NCBI GenBank assembly: GCA_009602725.1
Contig: WELB01000013.1
Coordinates: 1,047,566-1,111,565 of the forward strand
Direction: 5' to 3'
From: Spirogloea muscicola
Lineage: Eukaryota > Streptophyta > Zygnematophyceae > Spirogloeales > Spirogloeaceae
DNA: 64,000 bases
Position 1 is the first letter of the stretch. Each line of letters begins with the position of its first letter. The notes beneath the pieces are model-generated. The model was not told the origin of the DNA. It saw only the letters and a program-made list of their open reading frames with translations, and did not search any database. Made by a program: the position numbers and the translations under genes. Below are positions 35,101-45,138 of this stretch, piece by piece.

Positions 35101-36862
35101 CCGGCATTGGTGCCGTGCTCTTGCAAGAGGGTCACCCGTTAGCGTTTGAGAGTCGCCTGCTGATCCCTGCAGAGCGAAATTACACGACGGGCGAGCAGGA
35201 ATTGCTGGCTGTGGTGCACGCCTTACGTGTCTGGCGTTGCTACCTGGAAGGTGTGGCATTTACGGTTGTCACGGATCATTGCCCGTTGACATATTTCCAC
35301 ACGCAGCAGCATTTGACTAGGCGTCAAGCTCGATGGGCTGAGTGCATGGCACACTTCGATTTCCAGTGGGTTTATCGCCCTGGACGTCTTAATGTTGCAG
35401 ACCCTGTGAGTCGCAACATTCACGGCGCTGATGCGTTGGCTTCCTTGCATGCTTCTGGAGTGCGGGCTGCAGGACTGCGTCCGACTCGTCAAGCTTCTCG
35501 ACACACCACGGCTGAGCTCTCTGAGCTCTACGTGCGTATCCGTAAAGGGTATGGCACAGACCCATGCTGAAGCCGCCAACGTAAGTAAGCACCCTCACTG
35601 ATGACCGATCCTCGCTTTACAGGTCACTTCTGGAAAGAAGTCTGCAAGCTTATTGGCAGTCCATGTCCACAGCCTTCCATCCACAAACGGATGGCCAAAC
35701 CGAGCGAATGAATCGAGTTCTTGAGGACATGTTGAGGCACTTTGTCAATTCTAGCCAGACTGACTGGGATGACTATTTGGCTCCAGCTGAATATGCTGTG
35801 AACAATGCCTATCATGCGTCCACCAAAGAGACTCCATTCTCTCTCAACTATGGTCAGCATCCCCGAGCTCCACTTCAAGTAGGGAGGCCGGAACGGGTTT
35901 CCGCCGCGGTAGCCTTTACTGGGACCCTCTTGGAGGCTCAGAGACGAGCTCGGCATTTCTTGGAAATTGCCCAGAGTCGCCAGAAGGCTTATGCTGACAA
36001 ACATCGGAAGGACGTGTCCTTCGATGTTGGTGAGCAAGTGCTGCTGAGCACGAAGCACTTATCCTTGCGGGCTGTGGGTACGCGCAAGCTGCTGCCCAAG
36101 TGGGTTGGACCATTCGCAGTAGTACGCCTTGTGGGCAAGGTGTCCTACGAGTTGAAGACACCGGTGCATTGGAAGGTCCATTACGTCTTCCATGTGTCTC
36201 AGCTGAGGGCCTTCCTTTCGGATGGTCGTGTCCAACCGCCCCCACCTCCACTAGTCATCGAGGATGATCTTGAGTTTGAGGTGGAAGAGATCTTGTCTCA
36301 CAAGGACAAGCCTCTAGGGCGTAAGACCCGTGAGTATCTGGTGAAGTGGCTCGGGTATGGGCCTGAGCACAACACGTGGGAGCCTGCGGCCAATTTGGCA
36401 AATGTCCAGATGCTCTCAGGGAATACCTGGCCAAGGGTGGTAATTCTCCTAGGCTTGGTAGAGGCAGCAGCCGTCGGGCATCTTAATACCTGTCGGCTGT
36501 TTTCTCGTTGTTCTCGAGGACGTGAACACCAGAGAGGGGAGGTATGTAATGAACCAGCCATTTGGTTAAGCCACATGGCTCTGTTGGCATTACATGACCG
36601 GCTATTTGGGACAAGTGGGCCCGCCAGGTGGCGGGCTGGCTTGCCGGGCAAGTGGCCCGCCCAGAGGCAGGTCCCGCCCGTCCAGAAATACCCTCGCTAG
36701 GATCCGCCCGTACAAGGGAGGATCTTTGGCCCGCCGCCTGGCAGGCCATGGGGCGACCCGCTCACACCCCTGGAGGGGGGGTGGCACGGGGAAGCTCGAG
36801 GAGCCTTGGGGCTGAGGCTCGAGGGAGTTCGAGCCGGTGAAGCCCAGGAGCAGCCTTGCCGC
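32149..36862 (+). mobile_element. Best-preserved Ty3/gypsy chromovirus fossil, subfamily A
   Basis: The 5' LTR is 32,149-32,695 (547 bases, TGTGATGG...CCTTACA). The primer-binding site TGGTATCAGAGGC is at 32,698-32,710, followed by a leader. A short gag part has a CCHC knuckle (CFKCGANSHQLRDC, near 32,990-33,033). The protease region spans about 33,580-33,960, reverse transcriptase about 34,240-34,900, RNase H about 35,080-35,400 ([16 protein letters not shown]), integrase from about 35,640, and a chromodomain at about 36,270-36,400 (YLVKWLGYGPEHNTWEP). The 3' LTR is recognised from 36,545. Where the LTRs overlap (about 318 bases) they differ by roughly 4% by eye, the youngest signal here. 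Broken, with perhaps five or so breaks. Confidence 0.88.
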
Positions 36863-39490
36863 TTTTTCGCAAGGTACCAGCGCTCGTAGTTTACTCTTGC
36901 TGTGGTGGCAATGAGTGCTGAGTCTCCCTCTGACTCAAATTTGATTGCCGAGGCCTCTCATTGGTGCCGTTCTATTGCAAGAGGGTCATCCTGTAGCGTT
37001 TGCGAGTTGCCTGCTTCGTCCGGCAGAGCGCAACTATACTACGGGACAGCAAGAGCTTTTGCTGTTGTGCACGCCATACATGTGTGGCGCTGCTATCTTG
37101 AGGGTTGAATATACGGTCGTCACGGATTATTGCCGTTTGACCTATTTGCCATCACACCACAGCATTTGAGCCGGCGTCAAGCTCGGTGAGCAGAAAGTTG
37201 GCATCATTCCGTTTCCAGTGGTTGTACCGCCCTGGAAGATTCCCTGTGTCGCGGACCGGTGACCCGCCACATTGCAGGGGCTGCTCGGGTGGCTGCCTTC
37301 GGGAGTTCACGCAGACGTGCGTCCTACTCGTGGCGTCCCTCAGCAACTCACCTCCACCCTCTCGGAGCTCTACGTGCGTATACGTGATGGGTATTGCACA
37401 GACCCCTGGTTTGCTGATGCATCCCATGTACGCATGGTCAAGGATGACAATGGCTTCTATAGGCAAGGTAACGCCATTGTAATTTCAGACTGCGATGCCT
37501 TGCGCACTAGCATCATGCAGGAGTTGCATGTGACAGCTTACTGTGGTCATCTGGGTGTTGGAAAGTCCAAGAAGGCAGTAAGCCGTATTTTCTGGTGGCC
37601 GGGTTGTTCGGCCCAAGTACACTCCTTTGTGCGGAAATGTGCTACGTGCCAGCATAGTAAGGCTAGCTCTGTGAAGCTTGCCCAATTACTCGAGGCTTTG
37701 GCGATTCCTCGGCAGAATTGGGCAAATGTGAGCGTTGACTTTATCAAGCACCTACACAGGACGTGTAAAGGACTCGTTGCAATCGTCGTCTTCGTGGACC
37801 GTCTGAGTAAAGTGGTGCATTTTGCTCCGAAGACCACCTTTGTATCTGCAAAGGTATTCGCCAGTCTTGCGGACCGAGTATAAAAACTACATGGAGTTTT
37901 CGCGCGGGTTGTCTCTGCCCCTGACTCCCGCTCTACGGGACACTTCTGGAAAGAAGTATGCAGGCTTGCTGGTAGCAAGCAATCCATGTCCACAGCTTTC
38001 CACCCCCAAAGTGACGGTCAGGTTGAGAGGATGACTTGGGTCTAGGAGGACATGCGGGGCGTCTTGTGAACCCTAGTCAAAGTGACTGAAATGAGGTACC
38101 TCGCTCCGGTAGAGTCTGCCGTGAACAACGCCTGGCATGAGTCCACCTGGAATACACCCATCTTCCTCAATCATGGTCGGCATGTCTTGGCCGTTGCCCA
38201 GCAGCGGCAAAAGGCGTATGCTGACCAATGTCAAAATAGTGTGTCATTCGACGTAGGTGCTCGAGTGCTACTGAGTACAAAGCACCTTACCTTGCTGGCA
38301 ATGAGTACACGCAGCTGTTACCCAAATGGGTTGGACCATTCCTTTGTGTTGCGCCTTGTGGTAAGGTGGCATATAAGCTGAGTACACAGGTACAGTGGAA
38401 GACCCATCCAGACTTTCACGTGTCCAAGCTTCGGCCCTTTATTCAAATGGCCGTGTCCAACCGCCCCCACTTCCCTCTTACTTGAGGATTAGTTGGAGTA
38501 TGAGGCGGAGGGAATCTTGTCACACCGGGACAGATTCCGTGGGCATAAGTCCCGTGAATATCGTGTTAAGTGGCTCGGCTATGGGCCAGAGCACAGTACG
38601 CGGGAGCCTGCGGCCAGTTTTGCCAATTGTCCGACCACTCTCCACCACTTTTCTACGCGTACCTCGCTAAGGGGTCTGTTCCTATCTAGCTTGGTTCAGT
38701 TTGCACCAATCTGTGTTGTCTTGTGTCCCCGAGGACGTGAACACCTAGGTGGGAGGTATGTAACGTTCCAGGTTTGTGAGGGCCAAACAATGGTGTTTAC
38801 GCTTACATGTTGTCCTTTGGCCGTTCGTGCCGGACAACACGAACCGCCCTGGCAATCGTGCTGTTGTCGTTCCGTCCCGGTCCGTTCGGTGGTCTTGCAA
38901 GCTCCCATCATGCTCGGCCCAGACATGCTCGGCGGCATGCGTGGGCCCGGACGCCCCCGGCGGCATTTTCGGCCGCGGCCATCATACTCGGCTGTGCCCG
39001 GCCTCGGCCATGCCTGGCGGCATGCTCTGCCGCGGCCATGCTCGGTGCCATGGCGACTGCTGGAGACAGCTCATGGTTTCCTCGTCAGGCACGCTCCTCG
39101 CGGGCCTTGGGTCGGCCTTGTGTCGGCCTTGGGGCGACCCCCATACACCCTGGAGGGAGGGTGGCACGGAGAAGCACTTACTATATTGCACGGAGCAGAG
39201 AGAGACCTGACGGGAGGCCGGGGACTCAGTGCAGCTCTGAGAGGCGCAGCCCTGCGGCTGCCTGCTGCTGTAGACCGCTGCCGCGCGCGGCTGGTTGCCG
39301 GCTCTGCTGAGGAGACCTTGGCGGCGTCCGGCTTGAGGCAAGTCTGCAGCGCGTGCCCAGGAGGTGGAGCCGCTGCCCGGCAGCAGAGCCTCAGGGCAAG
39401 TTTTCCGCTGTGCCGGAGTGCTTCCTCGTGGCGGGTGGATGTCCCTAAATCCCCATGCCTCCGGTTACTGTCAGGGCGACGTCTATTTGC
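36863..39490 (+). mobile_element. Second + strand Ty3/gypsy chromovirus fossil, 3' half with LTR
   Basis: In order: RNase H remnants (36,950-37,330), the zinc-binding region and catalytic-core start of integrase (37,370-37,880; CATCQHSKASS, then VSVDFIKHLHRT), the integrase tail, a chromodomain (38,490-38,640; YRVKWLGYGPEHSTREP), and an LTR from 38,759 (TGTAACGTTCC). The LTR's far end is unclear, near 39,480. Its LTR does not match A, B or C closely, so it is another subfamily. Broken in several places. Confidence 0.7.
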
Positions 39491-39494
39491 CTGC

Positions 39495-39765
39495 TAGTTA
39501 CTTTAACTTGCACTTACTGACTCGAGGTTACCGAGAGCCCCCTTGCTGCCGTCTTACTTAGCATACGGTATCTTGCTTTTTGCGCCATCCGGCACCTCTA
39601 GACCTTGTCCAATCTTTTGGGCTGGCCTCTTACAGCCACCAGTCAATTTGGAAGCGCTTTTCTTCTTGGAACTTTTTCTCGAAGCCTGCTGTTGAACTGT
39701 ATAAAAGACCTGCTTCCTCTAGCCCTTTTCCCACGCCTCGGCAATTCTTTTTGGGCTGGCTCTTC
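39495..39765 (+). repeat. LINE-like tail words and dispersed palindromic repeats
   Basis: Near 39,505-39,535 the words LHLLTRGY are encoded, the terminal words of the LINE-like family. Copies of TTTTGGGCTGGCC... then occur at about 39,615 and 39,750, the latter running into the right duplication arm. Confidence 0.5.
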
Positions 39766-41580
39766 ACAGTCCTTGGCCCCATTGGGAGAGCCACTTCTTG
39801 CGAAGCGCTGTTCTTCATGCCTACCACCTAGCTTAATGGGGAATGTTCGTTGAGGATTTCCCTGCCGAAGCGTCACGCTGCAGGGGGGCTAAGGAAGAAC
39901 ACGCTTCCAGGAGAGGGCGGCGGCTGGGAGAGGCCAGCTCAGAAACGAGAGAGGAGCCCTCCTCCTCACTCGCGCAACCCTAACGGACATCCTTTGGGCT
40001 CCCGCAGCTCCGGCTGTGTGGCGTGCTGTGACCCGCAGCCAAGCGGTTTACCTAAGAAGACAGCCTTCCAGTAGAGGCCGATGGATGTGAGCCAGACCAG
40101 AAAGTTAGCTAGTCGGTCTCCTAGTTCAGCAAAGGGGGCCTCTTCCAAAGGGGGCGAGGCTGTGAAAAGCCAGCCAATGGAACAGCGGACAGGAGCCGGC
40201 TGCAACGCCATCGAGTCGCTTACTCAGGTGCACAGGATGATCCTTACCATCTCCCTGCAGCATTCCTCAGGCTTCTTCGCGCACTTTCGGGCAGGCTGCA
40301 CCTTGGCTGCTGCCTCAGGGCTCCGCCATGGCTACGCTTTTCCGCCCTCTACTTATTCCATTTTGCAGTTGCTGACCAAAACTTGTTGAGCGTCCATTTC
40401 CGCAGGTAACGGGTGGTAGCTTCGTCCATCTTGCACCTTCTGGCCCATTCAGACATCGTTAATTCCTTTGGGCTGGCCTCTCACAGCCATTGCCGTACAT
40501 TGTGAGAGTTATTTCTCCTTTAATCAAGAGCTGCTTCTTCCTTGAAAATCAGCTGTTTGCGGCGGAGTTCCCATCCCTCAAGACACTCAGCACCGCAAAG
40601 TGGGGAGGGCACACCCAAAAGGACTGCATCTGCACAGCCAGAGGCGCAGCCTGGTGCCGGCAGGCTCAGCGAAGATTTGACTACAACAGCACGAGTCTGT
40701 AGGGCTGAGGCAAAGGCCTTCGCATTGCGATTTCTCTCTCTCACTCAAAACTCCATGATGACAAGACATGCCATTGCATGAACCTCTGATGCAGTTTTCA
40801 GACTGTGACCTGCCTCCACTTGCGAGCCGGATATATTCCCACTATTCGCTTTTTGCAAGGCACAAGCAGCGTGCATGCAGATGCAGACGTATGACAATCC
40901 AACACATTTCAATTGTGACTATGCGACAGTGTCTCGGTCGATATAATTCCTCTTCACCTTCCCATTAAACAATCTAGACATTCAGGATGTACTCGCTACC
41001 CCTGTCATTGACAAGGGCGGTACATCGAGCAGCGAAACTATATGTCTGACAAGGTCAGCATTCACAGCAGTTAAGATTAATGAGCTCATCCACGTGGACA
41101 GGGGTTGGGGTGTGGTCGACAGCTTCATTCTGACAAGCGAAAGTGCATACACCTGATTTGCACTTACACTCGCCATGCCTTGTGCATATGGTCCTAGTGT
41201 AAAACTTCCCCAATCCGCTTTTCCAAGTGAAATCGTTGGGCATCAAGAGTCATAAGGACGCACATCTGCAACAGCACATGTATGGACCCAAATGTGGAAG
41301 ATGCATACCATACAATGGTTGTGAGCAGTCAATGCTCAGCCACAGTTGAGCGACCGAGCCTTGAGCTCAGTGTGTCACATGCGATTGATGACTAATGAAT
41401 TGGTCCCGAGACGTGCTCATCACCTGCACCAAGCAGTGAAATTGAAATAGCCAGCGTCAGTGTCCACTCGTGTTATGCTGGACTGCCTCGACCGTGATGT
41501 GAAACGATGCGTCAGAATGCATAAATGAGATTTCAGCCCTTGATGCACAGTGAAACATGAGTCAAACCAGCTTACGGGGC
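39745..41580 (-). repeat. Right arm of the 1.8-kb inverted duplication
   Basis: This is the reverse-complement partner of 1,540-3,345. Inner edge: GCGAAGCGCTGTT...CCTAGCTTA at 39,797-39,835 matches 3,270-3,305 reversed. Outer edge: the block with GCATTCTGACGCATC (41,510) matches about 1,600. No host gene is visible. The dispersed palindromic repeat occurs at about 39,917, 40,157 and 40,468. Confidence 0.85.
40225..40389 (+). mobile_element. LINE-like C-terminal relic inside the right arm
   Basis: It encodes HRMILTISLQHSSGFFAHF, RAGCTLAAASGLRHGYAF and YSILQLLTK. This is the duplicate of the relic at 2,735-2,905 on the other strand. Confidence 0.55.
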
Positions 41581-41589
41581 GATGGCTGT

Positions 41590-42130
41590 TTAAGGCTAGC
41601 CAAAAAAAAGAAAATGGACAGAATTGGAAGAAGGTTGCCGCTTCCAACAGTACATCGTTGACGCGCGGGCCACCGCCAGGACGTGATGGAAAGAAGGTCG
41701 ACGCAACTGTGTGAAAGATAGGAATTTTAAAATGCCACGCCAGGAAAGGCGGATGGAGGTTGTCTAACGACCAGGTTTGGAGGCGGTTAAACAGTAGGAG
41801 AAGCACTTACAGAAATGGAGGGCTGCGTAAAACCAGCCCACGAAAGAATGAACAAGGTCTAGAGTAGCAGGATAAGAAGTGGGACCAACAAGGCAGTTAG
41901 TTCCTGTCTCCATCTGTGTCTTTCCAGCAGCTGATTTCCTGATTTGCGGCTGCTGACTTGGGGTTACTGAGCAGGCATCCTTGGTGCTCTACGCTTTCTG
42001 GACTCCAAGGGACCTCCTTGTTCATTCATTTGTTCTGGCTCTTCAACAGCCTCGCCACCTATTAATTAGCTTTCTGAAACTTGTCTATTCTTTCCGGGCT
42101 GGCTTTTCACAGCCCTCGCCTCCTTTGATT
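41590..42130. other. Intergenic stretch with repeat debris
   Basis: No gene is recognised. A reverse-oriented palindromic repeat is at about 41,580-41,605 (GATGGCTGTTTAAGGCTAGCC). A word pair GATTTGCGGCTGCTGAC...GGTTACTGAGC at 41,941-41,974 recurs at 59,608-59,640 and looks like another tail of the LINE-like family. A further GGGCTGGC repeat is near 42,098. Confidence 0.5.
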
Positions 42131-42440
42131 ATGCTTCCAGCTCAGATGGGCATGCCGGCAGCCTACTTGTCACTCTTGCGACGTCGTGTGTCAGCTTGTC
42201 TGCAGCGAGCTCAGGCTCATGCGTTGCATCAGAAAGCTGGTCGGGCCTTAGCTGGTAGCTCAAGAGCTTGTCGATTGCCGTCCGGTATTGGGGCATCAGT
42301 TAGCGACCTCTATGTGCTCACTCGTGGTTACTGAGCGGGTCAGCTTAGCAGCAGGTGACATACATTTGTCAATGTGCTTGCCTTTGTACTTGGCCACACA
42401 TGCCCTCCATCTCTTGATACACACTCCATTTCTTTCTTTC
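42130..42440 (+). mobile_element. LINE-like 3' end (terminal peptide plus 3' tail)
   Basis: One frame reads SLLRRRVSACLQRAQAHALH, QKAGRALAGSSRACRLP and GIGASVSDLYVLTRGY, then a stop. The 3' tail contains GTGCTTGCCTTTGTACTTGG (42,376-42,395). The same peptide and tail follow the gap at 44,594-44,822, and the tail alone recurs at 59,487. Sharing of both peptide end and tail argues for a family of 5'-truncated non-LTR copies. Confidence 0.65.
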
Positions 42441-42654
42441 CCAACAGAGGGCTGCTTCTCTTCGCCCCCTCCATCTCTTAGTACACACTCCATTACTCCA
42501 GAAGATCTGCTTCTTCTCACGCTGTACAGCCAAGCGGAGCCTGACCGTCCTATCAGTAGAGGGCGACGGCTGTGACTGGTCAGCCAACATTAAGAATCAA
42601 CGAAGTTCAAAGTGGCCAATTTGAAGGGCCACTTTCCTTCTCAGAAGAAAGAGA

Positions 42655-42700
42655 GAGAAGGCGCGCGGTGCGCATGACATTGAATGGGAGGCCAAGTCTA
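42655..42700 (+). repeat. Dispersed GAGAAGGCGCGCGG repeat
   Basis: GAGAAGGCGCGCGGTGCGCA followed by an AATGGGAGGCCAA word. Near-identical copies lie at 59,202 and 59,323 (same strand, about 121 bases apart), and a reversed copy lies at about 44,910-44,945. Confidence 0.75.
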
Positions 42701-42924
42701 GCCTTACAAATGTCCTGTTAACTGGGCAATGAGCTCGCTAAGGGGGACACTAATATCCCCGAGAAGAAAGACTCTTTCCAGACTTTCCTTCTCCGGATCC
42801 GGCGCCCCTTTCGAACTTCGAACTGTGTTCATATGCATTTCCGCCGCTGCTCGATTTACTTGTGTGCTTTAGAGCTTTCTCTGGCCTAAGTCTATCGCAT
42901 GCGACTAGCCGTATCCCCTTCAGC

Positions 42925-43240
42925 GGTCCATGGCCCACGCTTTGCACATGCATGCTAGCCGTGCTCTCGCTGCTGCCTCTGGCGTTCGTCAGGAAGCGTA
43001 AGCGTTAGCATTTCGATAGCGCCTCTGGCCCCTTCGCAGTTTGGCCCCTTCGAACCTTGCCACTTCTTTTTGGGCTGGCTTCTCACAGCCCTTGCCTCCA
43101 TTTGGAGAGCCACTTCTTCGTCGTCTCTCTCTCTCTGGCCCTTGGGAGCTTATTACTTTTTCCTGGGCTGGCCTCTACTGGGAGAAGATGTCTTTCTCTC
43201 TCGTTTTGGCCATTTTCCTTGATTGGATCCGGCGCCTGGT
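42925..43240 (+). repeat. LINE-like relic plus palindromic repeats
   Basis: At about 42,928-43,000 one frame reads MAHALHMHASRALAAASGV, the middle of the LINE-like terminal block. The dispersed repeat follows at about 43,070 (TTTTTGGGCTGGC...CACAGCC) and 43,165. Confidence 0.45.
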
Positions 43241-43254
43241 AAAACGCATGCCGC

Positions 43255-44830
43255 GTGGCGGCCACCCATTGCTTCCCGCCACGAGCGGCGAGCGAGCGGC
43301 ACCGGTCGGGCGCGGCCCCACATGGTGCAGAAGTCAGCAAGTCACGTCTCCCGGCCTTGCATTCTTCCCAGTACATTCTTGCACTGGGAACGACCAGTCT
43401 TTGGGCTGGTCTTGCCAGCTCGTGGCTCCAGGCACTCCCCATCACTGACGCCCTGACCCTCCCAGATGAGGTGTTTCGCACTGCCGTCCACCGGCTCCTG
43501 GGGCTGCCGCCTCCATGCCTCCAGGGCGTGCGTCAATGCCAGTGTGGCGAGCGAGGGGCCGAGCCTTGCGAGCTGGCTGCTCACGTCCTGCGCTGTTCCC
43601 ATGGCGGCGAGAGGACGGCGGCCCACGACCGCCTCCGGGACGCAATGCACGGCATCCTGGTGGAGGCTGGCTTCGCAGTGGCAGCGGAGCACTCCGGCGT
43701 CATGCCGCTCCAGGCCAGGGCCGACGGTCTCCACGCTCGTCGCGTCGACCTGGTGGCCACCCCACAGGCCGGCGGGCCACGTCTGCTTCTGGATGTGGTG
43801 GCTACCGACGCATTCGACCGCTCCCACCCAGCCCAGTCTGCCACCAAGGCTGGGTATGCGGTCGCCTGCGCCGCTCGGGCGAAAGAGATCAAGTACGCCG
43901 ACCATCCACCGGAAGACGAGTTCTTCCCGTTGACAATTGACATCCATGGGGCACTGGGCGCTCGGTGGCTTGAGCTACTTAACCAGCTCGCCCGCCACGC
44001 AATCGCCCGTCGCTTCNNNNNNNNNNNNNNNNNNNNNNNNNNNNNNNNNNNNNNNNNNNNNNNNNNNNNNNNNNNNNNNNNNNNNNNNNNNNNNNNNNNN
44101 NNNNNNNNNNNNNNNNNNNNNNNNNNNNNNNNNNNNNNNNNNNNNNNNNNNNNNNNNNNNNNNNNNNNNNNNNNNNNNNNNNNNNNNNNNNNNNNNNNNN
44201 NNNNNNNNNNNNNNNNNNNNNNNNNNNNNNNNNNNNNNNNNNNNNNNNNNNNNNNNNNNNNNNNNNNNNNNNNNNNNNNNNNNNNNNNNNNNNNNNNNNN
44301 NNNNNNNNNNNNNNNNNNNNNNNNNNNNNNNNNNNNNNNNNNNNNNNNNNNNNNNNNNNNNNNNNNNNNNNNNNNNNNNNNNNNNNNNNNNNNNNNNNNN
44401 NNNNNNNNNNNNNNNNNNNNNNNNNNNNNNNNNNNNNNNNNNNNNNNNNNNNNNNNNNNNNNNNNNNNNNNNNNNNNNNNNNNNNNNNNNNNNNNNNNNN
44501 NNNNNNNNNNNNNNNNNNNNNNNNNNNNNNNNNNNNNNNNNNNNNNNNNNNNNNNNNNNNNNNNNNNNNNNNNNNNNNNNNNNNNNNNNNNNNTGTCTTT
44601 CTTGCGACGACGAGTTTCGGCCTGTTTGCAGCGTGCCCAGGCTAATGCCTTGCACCAGAAAGCTGGGCGAGCTCTAGTTGGTGGCAGAAGGGCTTCTTAT
44701 CTGACATTCAGTATTCAGGCATCGATTAGCGACCTTTATGTTTTGACCCGCGGTTACTGAGCGGGTCATTCTGCTGTAGGTTATGTAGGTCTTAGATGTG
44801 CTTGCCTTTGTACTTGGCCATTTGGCCTTC
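43255..44830 (+). mobile_element. LINE-like element, C-terminal ORF with nuclease-like domain (spans assembly gap)
   Basis: A + strand reading frame is open from 43,255 into the gap. It reads SLWAGLASSWLQALP (near 43,400), then LPDEVFRTAVHRLLGLPP, a Cys/His knot-like CQCGERGAEPC...HVLRCSHGG, then AHDRLRDAMHGILVEAGF. A PD-(D/E)XK-like series follows: E in AAEHSG, RRVDL, and LLLDVVATD (about 43,690-43,810). Then come KYADHPPEDEFFPLTIDIHG and LLNQLARHAIARRF before the gap. After the gap SFLRRRVSACLQRAQANALH...SDLYVLTRGY ends at 44,760. This architecture resembles the C-termini of non-LTR retrotransposons with a restriction-like endonuclease (R2/NeSL/Utopia/Dualen type). No reverse transcriptase is visible here, so the class is inference. 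Confidence 0.6.
44017..44593. other. Assembly gap (577 N)
   Basis: This is a run of N inside the LINE-like ORF. Apparent open frames across it are artefacts of unknown bases. Confidence 0.99.
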
Positions 44831-45138
44831 GTTTGTTTCAAATACACGAAAACTACTTTCTTTGACAAAGAGAAGCTTTTAGGCAATGAAATAGCGGCTT
44901 AGCTTGGCCTCCCTTATCACTTCATGCGCGCCGCGCGCCTTCTTCCTCCCCGTCGCAGCGGCCCGATCTCTAACGCCAACTGTCGCCTGGGTTCTCCCCC
45001 GTCGCCGCGCCGAACCTGGCTGGCTTCTACCGCCGCTCTGTTCATGTAGCAGCCGTCTTTTCTTGCCGAACGGCAGTCCCTTTCAGCACCGGCGCCGCTG
45101 CGCCGCCCGTCGCCCCCGCGGCCCGCCCCGCTGACGCC
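44831..45138. other. 5' flank of the pyruvate kinase gene
   Basis: This runs from the LINE-like 3' tail to the first ATG of the PK gene. It includes a reversed copy of the GAGAAGGCGCGCGG repeat (about 44,910-44,945) and then a GC-rich, C-rich stretch that would be promoter and 5' UTR. No clear TATA box is seen. Confidence 0.5.

Noticed and set aside
43937-44760. Long open frames made mostly of unknown residues
   Set aside because: They arise from the run of N, which cannot contain a visible stop.
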